Assembly: GCF_016863035.1 (NCBI RefSeq) | Contig: NZ_BOOC01000023.1 | Coordinates: 1-64,000 of the forward strand | Source: Microbispora corallina | GTDB taxonomy: Bacteria > Actinomycetota > Actinomycetes > Streptosporangiales > Streptosporangiaceae | Direction: 5' to 3' | Length of the DNA: 64,000 nucleotides | Translations under genes and position numbers: made by a program | The notes under the pieces: model-generated | What the model was told of the DNA's origin: nothing | The model's input: only the letters and a program-made list of their open reading frames with translations | The model's database searches: none | Part shown: piece after piece, positions 26,444 to 35,602 of the stretch | Layout of the letters: every line of letters begins with the position of its first letter | How positions within the stretch are numbered: position 1 is the first letter of the stretch

Positions 26444-27265
26444 TCAGCCGGTCACCGGTTCACGGGGGGCGAGGGCGGCCGTGATCATGTGTCCGGTGGC
26501 GCCGAGCAGCGTCGGGTCGCCTTCGGCGCGCCGGGCCGCGTCCAGCAGCGCCGTCCGCCGTTCCGGGTCGTCCAGCCACGCGTCCAGGGTCTCGTACCAG
26601 GCGAAGACCCCCTCCAGCGCGTACCGTCGGGGGCCGGGCAGCCCCGCGTCGGCGAACTCGCCGAGGATCTCGTCCGGGTGGTGGAAGTAGGCGGTGGTGA
26701 ACCCGCTGCCCGGGTGCGAGCGCAGAAGCCCGTCTCCGGCGACGTCGTCGGCCACCCCGCGCACCGCCTCGTCGGCGTAGGCGCCCTTGCGCACCAGGTC
26801 GTGAACGGCCGCCCACCTGCTGATGGTCGCCGCCGCCACGACCCCGCCCGGCCGTACGGCACGGCGGGCCTCGGCCAGCGCGCGGACCCGGTCGGCCCGA
26901 TCGGGCAGGTGGTAGAGCGGGCCGAGCAGCAGCACGGCGTCGGCCGTCGCGTCGCCGGCGTCGAGTGCCCGGGCGTCCCCAAGCGCCGCCGTCACCCCCG
27001 GCAGCCCGGACGCCCGCTCGACGTGGGCGGGGACGGGGTCGACCAGCTCGACGGCGTACCCGTCGGCGGCCAGCCATTCCGCGTGCACCCCGGTGCCGCC
27101 GCCGACGTCGAGGACGCGGGCGGGCGGGGGCGGGAGCAGGCGGCGCAGGACGTCCTGTGTCCGCCACAGTTCCAGCCGGCCCCGGCCTGACCGGAGCCGG
27201 GCGTCCTCGCCTCCCCCGAGGTAGTACTCGAGGATCTCCGACGCGAGCTCAGGCGGTTTCCCCAT
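26444..27265 (-). CDS. Class I SAM-dependent methyltransferase
   Basis: 273 residues from ATG 27265; no clear ribosome site. Motif I is VLDVGGGTGVHAEWLA, then VELVDPVP, GDARAL, AVLLLGPLYHLPDRADR and VRPGGVVAAATI, the typical order for UbiE/small-molecule methyltransferases. The longer frame upstream reads antisense through the PP2C gene and is not coding. It converges with the truncated methyltransferase and is divergent from the PP2C gene. Confidence 0.85.
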   Translation of the reverse strand: MGKPPELASEILEYYLGGGEDARLRSGRGRLELWRTQDVLRRLLPPPPARVLDVGGGTGVHAEWLAADGYAVELVDPVPAHVERASGLPGVTAALGDARALDAGDATADAVLLLGPLYHLPDRADRVRALAEARRAVRPGGVVAAATISRWAAVHDLVRKGAYADEAVRGVADDVAGDGLLRSHPGSGFTTAYFHHPDEILGEFADAGLPGPRRYALEGVFAWYETLDAWLDDPERRTALLDAARRAEGDPTLLGATGHMITAALAPREPVTG

Positions 27266-27397
27266 GATCAGAGGGTGCCGAACCCGCCGCGCCGCGATCA
27301 ACCGGATTAGGCGGCGCAACCGCTCGGCGAGTACCGAACGTATCCGAAATAGCGTCTGCCTCTCGTCACGCCGTGGCGTAATGGTGGAGGATCGTAG

Positions 27398-28717
27398 GTG
27401 GCGACAGCCCTCCGAGGAACGGGGGTGGCCATGCGTGGGCGGGAAGCACCGAACGAGACCGGCGGCGGTCTGCTGCGGACCCTGACCGAGCTTCTCGAGA
27501 CCAGTCACCGGGCGGCGGTCGAGGACCTTCCGGCCATGGTGGGGGCGAGCGCCCGGCAGGCCGGGCTGGGCGACGTCGAGATCTACCTCATCGACCTGCA
27601 GCAGAACGTCCTGCGACGCCTGCGGGGGCGTCACTTCGGCGGAGAAGCCCCCCTCGAGACGGCCGACGCGATCCGCGCCTTGGGGGCCGACGCCGAGCAG
27701 GACGAGATCCGCGTCGACACCACCCTGGCGGGCAGAGCCTTCCAGGAGGTCCGGACCCTGGCGAAGACCGGCCCCGGCAACCGTCCCGAGCACTGGTGGG
27801 TGCCGCTGGTCGACGGCAGCGAGCGCATCGGCGTCATGCGCGTCGCCCCGGCCGGGGACGACGAGGGGGCGATCGAGGCGATGCGGCACCTCGCCTCCCT
27901 CCTGTCGCTGCTCCTGGTCAGCAAGGGCAGCTTCAGCGACACCTACGCCAGGATCGTCCGCAGCCGGCCGATGAACGTGGCCGCGGAGCTGCAATGGAAC
28001 CTCATGCCGCCGCTGACGTTCAGCGACAGCGTGGTGACGATCGCCGGCATGCTCGAGCCCGCGTACGAGATCGGCGGGGACGCGTTCGACTACTCGATCG
28101 CCGGCACGGTCGCCCACCTCGCGATCTTCGATGCGATGGGCCACGACGTGTCGGCCGGGCTGACGGCCAACCTCGCGGTGGCCGCGTGCCGCAACAACCG
28201 GCGGCAGGGCATCGGCCTGCCGGACAACAGCGAGCGGATCGAGCAGGTCCTGATCGACGAGTTCGGCAAGGCCAACCGGTTCGTGACCGCCATCCTCGCC
28301 GACCTGGACACCACCACGGGGACCCTCACCTGGGTCAACCGGGGGCACCATCCGCCGGTCGTCATCCGGCGGGGCCGCTGGATCGCCACCTTGCAGTGCC
28401 CGCCGGCCCATCCGATGGGTCTCGGGCTCGGCCTGCCCGTGACACTCTGCCGCGAGCAGCTCGAACCGGGCGACCGCGTGCTCCTCTACACCGACGGCAT
28501 CACGGAGCTGCGCACGCCGGGCGGGACGGAGTTCGGGCTGCCGCGGTTCGTCGACTTCGTGATCCGGCAGGAGGCGGCCGGGCTGCCCGTGCCCGAGACC
28601 CTCCGCCGGCTGACCCGCGCCGTCCTCGACTACCACGACCACCGGCTGGACGACGACGCCACGGTCCTGTTCGTGGAGTGGCACGGCCCGCCGCAGCGTC
28701 TCGACGACGAGGCCTGA
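27398..28717 (+). CDS. GAF-like / PPM-type (SpoIIE) protein phosphatase
   Basis: 439 residues from GTG 27398 (GGAGG 8 bases upstream); ATG 27431 is an alternative. Residues about 30-190 look like a GAF sensor domain. From about 195 a SpoIIE-type phosphatase has the metal-binding GGDAFDY, DAMGHDVSAGL, HHPP, YTDGITE and DDDATV motifs intact, so it should be active. Such enzymes dephosphorylate anti-sigma-factor antagonists in stress signalling. No partner kinase or STAS protein lies nearby. Confidence 0.88.
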   Translation: MATALRGTGVAMRGREAPNETGGGLLRTLTELLETSHRAAVEDLPAMVGASARQAGLGDVEIYLIDLQQNVLRRLRGRHFGGEAPLETADAIRALGADAEQDEIRVDTTLAGRAFQEVRTLAKTGPGNRPEHWWVPLVDGSERIGVMRVAPAGDDEGAIEAMRHLASLLSLLLVSKGSFSDTYARIVRSRPMNVAAELQWNLMPPLTFSDSVVTIAGMLEPAYEIGGDAFDYSIAGTVAHLAIFDAMGHDVSAGLTANLAVAACRNNRRQGIGLPDNSERIEQVLIDEFGKANRFVTAILADLDTTTGTLTWVNRGHHPPVVIRRGRWIATLQCPPAHPMGLGLGLPVTLCREQLEPGDRVLLYTDGITELRTPGGTEFGLPRFVDFVIRQEAAGLPVPETLRRLTRAVLDYHDHRLDDDATVLFVEWHGPPQRLDDEA

Positions 28718-28846
28718 CCGGCATCGTTCCCGCGGCTGGGCCGCAGGCCGGCAGCGGGACGGGCGGTGCGCCGGCGCCGACCCCAGGCCGGCGAGGGGAC
28801 GAGCGCCGTTCCGAATCCGGTTCGGGCGAGGTGAGCGACGCGGGGG

Positions 28847-29869
28847 TCAGGCCGGCGAGGGGGTCTGCGCCGGGCCGACCGTGCTCTCGCGCACGACGAG
28901 GCGGTGGCTCGCCCGCACCTCCCGCGGCGGGCCGCCGGGGCCCCCGTCGACACGCCGCCGCAGCAACTCGACCGCCGTACGGGCGAGCTCGGCCTTGTCG
29001 GGCGCGACCGTGGTCAGCGTCGGCGTGCTGAACCGGCCGTCCTCGATGTCGTCGACGCCCGCCAGGGCCACGTCCTCGGGCACCCGCAGCCCCGACGACA
29101 GGACGGTCCGCATCGCGCCCAGCGCGAGCAGGTCGTTGAAGCAGAAGACGGCGTCCGGAGGCTCGGGCTCCGCCAGCAGCCGGGCCATCGCGGCGGCGCC
29201 CTCCGCCCTGCTGTAGCGCTCCACGGCGGCGGTCAGCCGCGGCAGCCCATGGGCGGCCACCGCCTCGGCGTACCCGGCCAGCCGCAGGGCTGCCGTCCCG
29301 GTCGCCGGGTCGTCCTGGACGCCGAGGGCGGCGACCCTCCGCCGGCCCAGCCCGGCCAGGTGCTCGGTGACCTCGCGGGCCGCCCGCACGTTGTCGATCG
29401 CCACGTGGTCGGCGGGGCCGTCGTAGATCCGCTCGCCGAGCAGCACGAGTGCGGTGTCGTCGATGCGCGCGGCGAGCTCCTCGGCGCCGATGGCCACCGG
29501 GCTGAGGATCACGCCGTCGACGCGGTGGTCCCGTACGCCGTCGAGGACCTGGCGCTCCCGCTCCAGGCTTCCGTCGGTCTGCTCGATCACGACGATCCAC
29601 CGGTGCCCGGCCGCGGCGTGGATGACGAACCGCGACAACTCGGCGAAGTAGGGCGGGTCGAGCTCGGGCAACGCCAGCGCGATCACACCCGTCCGCCCGA
29701 GCCGGAGGTTGCGGGCCGACAGGTTGGGACGGTAGTCGAGCTGGGAGAGCGCGTACTCGACCTTGGCCCGGGTGGCCGCCGACACGTGCGCGTAGCCGTT
29801 CACCACGTTGGAGACCGTCTTCACCGACACGCCCGCCAGCAGCGCGACGTCGCGCAGACTCACTCCCAT
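28847..29869 (-). CDS. LacI-family transcriptional repressor
   Basis: 340 residues from ATG 29869. N-terminal HTH and hinge (SLRDVALLAGVSVKTVSNVVNG, then AHVSAATRAKVEYALSQLDYRPN), then a periplasmic-binding-protein-like effector domain with VDGVILSP, VAIDN and PEDVALAGVDD. It probably binds a sugar or nucleoside. No sugar operon is adjacent, so its target genes are elsewhere or it controls itself. Confidence 0.92.
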   Translation of the reverse strand: MGVSLRDVALLAGVSVKTVSNVVNGYAHVSAATRAKVEYALSQLDYRPNLSARNLRLGRTGVIALALPELDPPYFAELSRFVIHAAAGHRWIVVIEQTDGSLERERQVLDGVRDHRVDGVILSPVAIGAEELAARIDDTALVLLGERIYDGPADHVAIDNVRAAREVTEHLAGLGRRRVAALGVQDDPATGTAALRLAGYAEAVAAHGLPRLTAAVERYSRAEGAAAMARLLAEPEPPDAVFCFNDLLALGAMRTVLSSGLRVPEDVALAGVDDIEDGRFSTPTLTTVAPDKAELARTAVELLRRRVDGGPGGPPREVRASHRLVVRESTVGPAQTPSPA

Positions 29870-30026
29870 CGAGTTCAGCCCTTCGATGCCGGACGGCGTC
29901 CCCCGCCGTACCGGATCCGATCGTAACGCCGGTCGCCGACGCCCCTCTCGGCTCTCGCACCACCCTCGTACGGTCTGGGAACGAAACGGCGTGGCTCTCA
30001 CCGAGGCGGGCGGCGAAGATGGGGCG

Positions 30027-30536
30027 ATGGCGATCTCCCCCCTCGTGCTGCTGGACGTGGACGGGGTGCTCAACCCGTCGCGCCGCTCGTCCCCGCGCTT
30101 CCGGCGGCACACGTACGTCCTCGACGGCCGGCCCCACCCGCTGCTCCTCGACCCCTCCCACGGCCGGGCGCTGCTTGCGCTGGCCCGCGATACGGGCGCG
30201 GAGCTCGCCTGGGCCACGACGTGGAGCGAGGACGCCAACCGGGAGATCGGGCCGCGTATCGGGCTGCCCCTCCTCCCGGTCGTCCCGCTGGACGCCGACA
30301 CCCCTGTCCCGGCGGAGGTGCACCCCAAGACGGTCCACGTGGCGGAGTACGTGCGGGGACGGCCGTTCGTGTGGTTCGACGACAACCATGGCGAGGCGGA
30401 CCGGGAGTACCTGCGTGCGCACGCTGACGTCGGCGACTTCCTCCTCGTCGACGTGGACTCCCGGAACGGCCTGGGGGCCGGCCATCTGGACACGGCGCGG
30501 GACTGGCTCACCGCCCGGGCGTCCATGGGCGCCTGA
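30027..30536 (+). CDS. Small HAD-like hydrolase
   Basis: 169 residues from ATG 30027. The opening VLLDVDGVLNPS is a HAD motif I; ATTWSEDANR and WFDDNHGEAD match the second and fourth motifs of the cap-less HAD group often found in actinomycetes. A substrate cannot be given. Earlier in-frame codons overlap the lacI promoter region and lack coding character. Divergent from lacI. Confidence 0.75.
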   Translation: MAISPLVLLDVDGVLNPSRRSSPRFRRHTYVLDGRPHPLLLDPSHGRALLALARDTGAELAWATTWSEDANREIGPRIGLPLLPVVPLDADTPVPAEVHPKTVHVAEYVRGRPFVWFDDNHGEADREYLRAHADVGDFLLVDVDSRNGLGAGHLDTARDWLTARASMGA

Positions 30537-30552
30537 CACGGTCGGTCGCGGC

Positions 30553-30807
30553 TCAGCCCTCGGGAAGCTCGGACTCCAGTGCGCCCTCGGGCGAGACGGG
30601 ACGGCGGGGCTCGCGGACGCCGCCGGGATCGCCGGGGTCGTGGCGGACCCACACCGTGACGGTCGCCCAGCGGTGGAGACGGGTGCCGGGAGGCGGGGCC
30701 TGCGAGACGACGACGCCGTGCATCACGGGGTCCGGTCCGTCGGGGTCGGGCCCCTGGAGAAGCAGCCCATGGTCGTGACCGGCGAGCCAGGCGTTCAGCG
30801 CCTGCAT
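30553..30807 (-). CDS. Single PASTA-domain protein, start unclear
   Basis: 84 residues from ATG 30807. The PASTA pattern (QAPPPGT, then VTVWV) is clear, but the domain's first strand, VVPDFRG, lies upstream of this ATG in the same frame, between a TGA at 30856-30858 and 30808. No ATG, GTG or TTG exists in that interval; only a CTG at 30849. Either CTG is used, or the start codon was lost. PASTA domains bind peptidoglycan fragments, usually outside the cell, yet no signal peptide or membrane anchor is visible. Confidence 0.55.
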   Translation of the reverse strand: MQALNAWLAGHDHGLLLQGPDPDGPDPVMHGVVVSQAPPPGTRLHRWATVTVWVRHDPGDPGGVREPRRPVSPEGALESELPEG

Positions 30808-30989
30808 GCCGCGGAAGTCCGGAACGACGATCTCGTCGGAATGGTCCAGCTCAGGTCACCCGCAGCCCAGGGTACGGCCGCCGGCCCGGCCCGGACAAGG
30901 CCGCCGTGTCTGCTTGGGTCAGATCGCCACGCCTGCGCGTGCGACGGGTTCACGGAAGTGATCACGCGGGGACCAGCACGAATGGAACT

Positions 30990-30998
30990 GTATGCTGT
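30990..30998. promoter_or_regulatory. Candidate GntR site / promoter element upstream of the regulator
   Basis: TGTATGCTG with the preceding AC gives ACTGTATGC (30988-30996), similar to ACTGTATAC upstream of the TPP enzyme gene at 34929-34937. TATGCT also fits a -10 box with start near 31003, which would place the site over the promoter. Confidence 0.35.
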
Positions 30999-31031
30999 AG
31001 GCGGTCGACGAGAAACCGTGAGGTCTCCACC

Positions 31032-31766
31032 GTGACAACGCCCCGGCCGAGTGCGGCCGCGAAGATCCCCCGCCCCGTCCCGCTGCGGGAGAGCGTCTTC
31101 GAGGCCCTGCTCGAACTCATCATCTCCACCCAGCTCAAGCCGGGCCAGCACCTGGTCGAGAACGAGCTCGCCGAGCTGCTGGGCGTGTCCCGCCAGCCGG
31201 TGCGGGAGGCCCTGCAGCTGCTCAGCGGCGAGGGCTGGGTCGACCTCCACCCGGGCCAGGGCGCGTTCGTCCACTCCCCCAGCGCCGAGGAGGCCGACCA
31301 GTTGCTCGCCGTACGGGCGCTGCTGGAGACGGAGTCGGCCCGGCTGGCGGCGCGCAACGCGGACGAGAAGGGCGTCGCCCGCCTCCGCGACCTGTGCGCA
31401 CAGGGCCTGGCGGCGGTCGAGGCCGACGACGTCGACACCGCGGTCACTCTGAACTCCAAGCTGCACGCCACCGTGGTGGAGCTGTCCGGGAACGCGGTGC
31501 TGGGCGACCTCGCCGCCCAGGTGTCCCGGCGCGTCCGGTGGTACCACACGCCTGTGGCCCGGCGGCGGGGCCGGACGTCCTGGGAGGAGCACGAGGCGCT
31601 GATCGACGCCATCGCCGCCCACGACGCCGACCGGGCGGCCGAGCTCATGAAGCGCCACACCGAGCAGACCCGCGACCTGTACCTGAACCAGCTCGGGGAG
31701 GAGCACCCGCCGCAGCCGCTGCCCGCCCGGCGCAGGCGCCGCTCCTCGGCCTCCTTCGGCAGTTGA
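31032..31766 (+). CDS. GntR/FadR-family transcriptional regulator
   Basis: 244 residues from GTG 31032 with GAGGT 7 bases upstream. N-terminal winged HTH (LKPGQHLVENELAELLGVSRQPVREALQLLSGEGW) then an all-helical FCD effector domain (LLAVRALLETESARLAA, NSKLHATVVELSGN, HEALIDAIAAHDADRAAELMKRH). FCD proteins bind small carboxylates. It converges with the formyl-CoA transferase/TPP-enzyme operon and is the likely regulator of that operon. Confidence 0.92.
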   Translation: MTTPRPSAAAKIPRPVPLRESVFEALLELIISTQLKPGQHLVENELAELLGVSRQPVREALQLLSGEGWVDLHPGQGAFVHSPSAEEADQLLAVRALLETESARLAARNADEKGVARLRDLCAQGLAAVEADDVDTAVTLNSKLHATVVELSGNAVLGDLAAQVSRRVRWYHTPVARRRGRTSWEEHEALIDAIAAHDADRAAELMKRHTEQTRDLYLNQLGEEHPPQPLPARRRRRSSASFGS

Positions 31767-31802
31767 CACGGATGTCACCTGCCGCTCGCGTCGGTGAAAC
31801 AC

Positions 31803-31830
31803 ATCCACCCGACGATGGAGTCGGGTGGAT
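31803..31830. terminator. Bidirectional hairpin between gntR and the CoA-transferase gene
   Basis: Perfect 11-base stem ATCCACCCGAC (31803-31813) and GTCGGGTGGAT (31820-31830) with a 6-base loop. No T-run follows, as is common in high-GC actinomycetes. Placed between two convergent genes. Confidence 0.7.
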
Positions 31831-31986
31831 CGACCGCACGACGTCCGGCGACGCGCCGGCCTTCCGAGGACAGGGGATGCCTCACCGGGCCGGTCGCGTC
31901 GCCGAACGCCCCCGTCGTCTCCCTTGGCGGACGCGCTTCTGTGCCGCGTCGCCGGGGCGTCCGGGGCGACGTGCCGGGACGCCTGG

Positions 31987-33210
31987 CTAGATCACCCCGT
32001 TCGTCTTGAGCTCAGCCAGCTCGCCGGGCGGGACGCCGAGGGCCGCGTAGATCTCCTGGTTGTGCTCACCGAGCAGCGGCGACGTGGTGACCTCCACCGG
32101 CGACGCCGACAGCTGCAGCGGGCTGCCGACCGTCACGAACGAGCCGCGCTCGGGGTGCTCGACGCTGACCACCACACCCTCCTCGCGGAGGCTCTCGTCC
32201 TCTAACAGCTCGCGGGCGGACAGGATCGGCCCGCAGGGGATGTTCTCCACGTTGAGCCGGTCGAGCACGGCCCATTTGTCCTGGCGGATGCTCCACTCCT
32301 CGATGAGCTGGAACAGCTTGTCCAGCTTGGACAGGCGCGCCTCGGGCGTCGCCCACTCGGGGTCGTCGGCCAGCTCGGGACGCCCGATGATCGCGGCGAG
32401 GGCTCTCCAGCCCACCGGCTGGACGATGACGTAGACGTAGTCGTTGGGCCCGCCCGGCGCGCAGCGCACGGCCCAGCCGGGCTGGCCCCCACCGGAGGCG
32501 TTGCCCGACCGCGGCACCTCGTCGCCGAACGTCCGGTTCGGGTACTCGCGGAGCGGCCCGTGGGCCAGCCGCTGCTGGTCGCGCAGCTTCACCCGGCACA
32601 GGTTGAGGACGGCGTGCTGCATGGCCACCTGGACCCGCTGGCCGCGACCGGTCCGCGTCCGCTGGTAGAGAGCGGCCAGGATGCCGGCGGCGGCGTGCAC
32701 CCCGGTGCCGGAGTCGCCGATCTGGGCGCCCGTGGCCAGCGGCGGGCCGTCCTCGAAGCCGGTGGTGCTCATCGAGCCGCCCATCGCCTGGGCGATCACC
32801 TCGTACGCCTTGAAGCCGGCGTAGCGGCCGGGCCCGAAGCCCTTGATCGAGGCGTAGACGAGGCGGGGGTTGAGCTCGCTGAGCCGGTCCCAGGTGAAGC
32901 CCATGCGGTCGACCGCTCCGGGCCCGAAGTTCTCCACCAGGACGTCCGCCGACTTCACGAGTTCCGTGAACAGCTCTCTGCCCCGCTCGCTCTTCATGTT
33001 GAGCGTGATGCTCCGCTTGTTGCAGTTCAACATGGTGAAGTAGAGGCTGTCCACGTCCGGGACGTCGCGCAGCTGCCGGCGCGTGATGTCGCCGGTCGGG
33101 GCCTCCAGCTTGACCACGTCGGCACCGAGCCAGGCCAGGAGCTGGGTGCACGAGGGACCCGACTGCACGTGGGTCATGTCGAGGACGCGGACGCCGTCCA
33201 ATGCCTTCAT
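31987..33210 (-). CDS. frc: Formyl-CoA:oxalate CoA-transferase-like (CaiB/BaiF class III)
   Basis: 407 residues from ATG 33210 with AGGAGG upstream. CaiB/BaiF fold; the acyl-accepting Asp is in [10 protein letters not shown]. Blocks I associate with true formyl-CoA transferases are present: [24 protein letters not shown] and the Gly-rich [11 protein letters not shown] loop. The reaction swaps CoA between formyl-CoA and oxalate or a related acid. It is the second gene of an operon with the TPP enzyme upstream (8 bases apart), which would use the resulting acyl-CoA. Confidence 0.85.
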   Translation of the reverse strand: MKALDGVRVLDMTHVQSGPSCTQLLAWLGADVVKLEAPTGDITRRQLRDVPDVDSLYFTMLNCNKRSITLNMKSERGRELFTELVKSADVLVENFGPGAVDRMGFTWDRLSELNPRLVYASIKGFGPGRYAGFKAYEVIAQAMGGSMSTTGFEDGPPLATGAQIGDSGTGVHAAAGILAALYQRTRTGRGQRVQVAMQHAVLNLCRVKLRDQQRLAHGPLREYPNRTFGDEVPRSGNASGGGQPGWAVRCAPGGPNDYVYVIVQPVGWRALAAIIGRPELADDPEWATPEARLSKLDKLFQLIEEWSIRQDKWAVLDRLNVENIPCGPILSARELLEDESLREEGVVVSVEHPERGSFVTVGSPLQLSASPVEVTTSPLLGEHNQEIYAALGVPPGELAELKTNGVI

Positions 33211-33218
33211 CGCCCCTC

Positions 33219-34895
33219 CTACCTGTACATGGTCTGGTTCATGGTCCCGGGGGCGTAGACCTCCGGATCGACCCACACGTTGATCAGTGACGGCTTGCCC
33301 GACGCGCGTGCCCGTTCCAGCGCCGGCCGGATCTCGGCGGGGTCGCGCACCTCCTCGCCGTGGCCGCCGAGAAGCTTCGCGAAGTCGCCGTACCGGATGT
33401 CGCCGAGCGTGTTGCCGACCCTGGCCCGCTCCTCGCCGTATTTGGCGGCCTGGCCGTACCGGATCTGGTTCATCGAGGAGTTGTTGCCGACGACGCCGAC
33501 GAACGGCAGGCCGAAGCGGACCATCGTCTCGAAGTCCCAGCCGGTGAGGCTGAACGCGCCGTCGCCGAACAGCGCGACGACCTCCTTGTCGGGCCGGGCG
33601 TACTTCGCGGCCATCGCGAAGGCGACGCCGACCCCGAGGGTGCCGAGCGGCCCCGGGTCCATCCAGTGGCCGGGCGACTTCGGCTGGACGACCTGCCCGG
33701 AGAAGGTGACGATGTCGCCGCCGTCGCCGATGTAGATCGAGTCCTCCGTGAGGAACTCGTTGATCTCGTGGACCAGGCGGTAGGGGTCGATCGGCCGGGA
33801 GTCCGACAGCTGCCGGGGCAGGCGCTTCTCGTAGGCCCTGGTCTCGACCGCCCGCAGTTCCTCGATCCACTCCTTGCGCCGGGCCGCGCCGCCGTCGATC
33901 CGGCCGGAGGCCGCCTGGGCCGCCGCGCTCAGGATCAGCCCGGCGTCACCGACGATGCCGAGGTCGATGTCGCGGTTCTTCCCGACCGTCCGGTAGTCGA
34001 GGTCGATCTGGACCACGGTGGCCGTGGGCGACAGCCGCTCGCCGTACCCCATCCGGAAGTCGAACGGCGTGCCGACGATGATGATCAGGTCGGCCTCGGT
34101 GAACGCGTACCGCCGCGACAGCTGGAAGTGCAGCGGGTCGCCCGGCGGCAGCGTGCCGCGGCCGGAGCCGTTCATGTACGCCGGGACGTTGAGCGCCCGG
34201 ACGAAGTCGACCGCGGCGTCGGTGGCGCGGCAGGCCCACACCTGGCTGCCGAGCAGCACACAGGGCTTCTCGCTGTGCGCGAGCAGGCAGGCGAGCCGCT
34301 CGACCGCCTCCGGGTCGCCCGCCTGGCGCGTGGAGGCGCGGTAGCGGCCCGCCCGCGGGATCCGGGCGCGCTCGAGCGGAACCCTGGCGTCGAGCACGTC
34401 ACGCGGGATCTCCAGGAACGACGGGCCGGGGGCGCCGTGGTAGCACTCGCGGAAGGCCATGGACACGATGTCGGCGACCCGCTCGGTGGACGGCACGGTC
34501 GCGGCGAACTTGGTGATCGGCGTCATCAGGTCGACGTGCGGCAGGTCCTGCAGCGAGCCCATCTTGTGCCGGCTGAGGGCGCCCTGCCCGCCGATGAGCA
34601 GCATGGGGCTCTCCGCGCGGAACGCGTTGGCGACCCCGGTGACCGCGTCGGTCGTGCCGGGTCCCGCGGTGACGACCGCGCAGCCGGGCTTGCCGGTGAT
34701 GCGCGAGTAGCCGTCCGCCGCGTGCGCGGCCACCTGCTCGTGCCGCACGTCGATGACATCGATGCCCTCGTCGACGCAGCCGTCGTAGATGTCGATGATG
34801 TGACCCCCGCAGAGCGTGAAGATCACGTCAACACCCTCGGCCTTGAGGGCCCTGGCCACAAGGTGACCGCCAGAGATCGTTTCCGGCTCGGACAT
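33219..34895 (-). CDS. TPP-dependent acyl-CoA lyase/decarboxylase (2-hydroxyacyl-CoA lyase or oxalyl-CoA decarboxylase type)
   Basis: 558 residues. Three-domain TPP enzyme: catalytic Glu in [14 protein letters not shown], and the TPP/Mg motif [13 protein letters not shown] with VGNNS. The N-terminal [14 protein letters not shown] is unlike the canonical oxalyl-CoA decarboxylase (which has GVVGIPI at this place) and more like 2-hydroxyacyl-CoA lyases or acetolactate-synthase-like proteins. Partnered with a formyl-CoA transferase, it could decarboxylate oxalyl-CoA, or cleave a 2-hydroxyacyl-CoA to formyl-CoA. Family sure, substrate not. Confidence 0.8.
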   Translation of the reverse strand: MSEPETISGGHLVARALKAEGVDVIFTLCGGHIIDIYDGCVDEGIDVIDVRHEQVAAHAADGYSRITGKPGCAVVTAGPGTTDAVTGVANAFRAESPMLLIGGQGALSRHKMGSLQDLPHVDLMTPITKFAATVPSTERVADIVSMAFRECYHGAPGPSFLEIPRDVLDARVPLERARIPRAGRYRASTRQAGDPEAVERLACLLAHSEKPCVLLGSQVWACRATDAAVDFVRALNVPAYMNGSGRGTLPPGDPLHFQLSRRYAFTEADLIIIVGTPFDFRMGYGERLSPTATVVQIDLDYRTVGKNRDIDLGIVGDAGLILSAAAQAASGRIDGGAARRKEWIEELRAVETRAYEKRLPRQLSDSRPIDPYRLVHEINEFLTEDSIYIGDGGDIVTFSGQVVQPKSPGHWMDPGPLGTLGVGVAFAMAAKYARPDKEVVALFGDGAFSLTGWDFETMVRFGLPFVGVVGNNSSMNQIRYGQAAKYGEERARVGNTLGDIRYGDFAKLLGGHGEEVRDPAEIRPALERARASGKPSLINVWVDPEVYAPGTMNQTMYR

Positions 34896-34927
34896 CGTGC
34901 CGTCCTCTCGGAGATGCGTCTACTCCA

Positions 34928-34957
34928 TACTGTATACCGCATGCAGCACTCGTCACG
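34928..34957 (-). promoter_or_regulatory. Promoter and candidate GntR operator of the TPP-enzyme operon
   Basis: Plus-strand ACTGTATAC (34929-34937) contains GTATAC and matches the motif before gntR. On the minus strand TACAGT (34929-34934) is a possible -10 and GTGACG (34951-34956) a possible -35, 16 bases apart. GTATAC-type palindromes are usual targets of FadR/VanR-type GntR proteins. Confidence 0.4.
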
Positions 34958-35069
34958 CGTCATGGCCTGGCTCTACAGTGGACGGCGGACCTTGATTTCG
35001 TCGATGGCCCGGGCGCGCCGCTGAAAGCGCCCTTCTCATGCACGTCGCCGGAGCCGCCCGTCCCCTCTC

Positions 35070-35591
35070 GTGAGCGGGCCCGCCGTACGCGTCCGGACAC
35101 CCAGAGACCTGCGGGGCGAACGACGCCGCCGTCCTCTGCGCTGCCCGGATCATCTCGTCGCCGCGCCGCTGTGGCCCATGCACGGCGCGAACCTCGGAAC
35201 CCTGCTGCGCACCTGTGATGCCGTGGGCGCCTGTCTCGCCGTACCTCGCCTGCCGTGGGTGCCGGAGGCGCTGGCACGCGGGAACACGCTGCGCCGTCCC
35301 GCCTGCGTGCACTGGACCGGCGACCCGCTGACCTGGCTGGCGCGGCAGCGGGCGGGCGGCCGGCGGGTGCTCGGCGTCGAGCTCGCCGAGGAGGCCGTGC
35401 GCCTCGCCGACCTGCCGATGGCCCGCACGCCGACGGTCGCCGTGCTCGGCCACGAGCGCGAGGGCATCCCGCCGGAGGCTCTTGACCTGCTCGACGCGGT
35501 CGTGGAGATCCCCATGATCGGCGTCGGGGCGAGCCTGAACGTCGCCGTGGCCGGGTCGCTCGTCCTCTACAAGCTCGCCGGCTTCGCCTGA
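35070..35591 (+). CDS. SpoU/TrmH-family RNA 2'-O-methyltransferase
   Basis: 173 residues from GTG 35070. SPOUT motifs in order: NLGTLLRTCDAVGA, VAVLGHEREGIP, and VEIPMIGVGASLNVAVAGSLVLYKL. The knotted SAM-binding C-terminal core is complete, but the N-terminal RNA-binding extension of larger TrmH/RlmB proteins is short. It probably methylates a tRNA or rRNA ribose. Its 3' end converges with the ADP-ribosylglycohydrolase gene. Confidence 0.85.
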   Translation: MSGPAVRVRTPRDLRGERRRRPLRCPDHLVAAPLWPMHGANLGTLLRTCDAVGACLAVPRLPWVPEALARGNTLRRPACVHWTGDPLTWLARQRAGGRRVLGVELAEEAVRLADLPMARTPTVAVLGHEREGIPPEALDLLDAVVEIPMIGVGASLNVAVAGSLVLYKLAGFA

Positions 35592-35602
35592 ACGAACCTC
35601 CG

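Noticed and set aside
26444-28684. Single large minus-strand protein joining a methyltransferase to upstream sequence
   Set aside because: Everything before ATG 27265 is antisense to the well-supported PP2C phosphatase and has no recognisable domain.
34953-35602. C-terminal extension of the ADP-ribosylglycohydrolase through the TrmH gene
   Set aside because: It follows from the frameshift at 35702-35707; the family's own tail is found in another frame ending at 35603.
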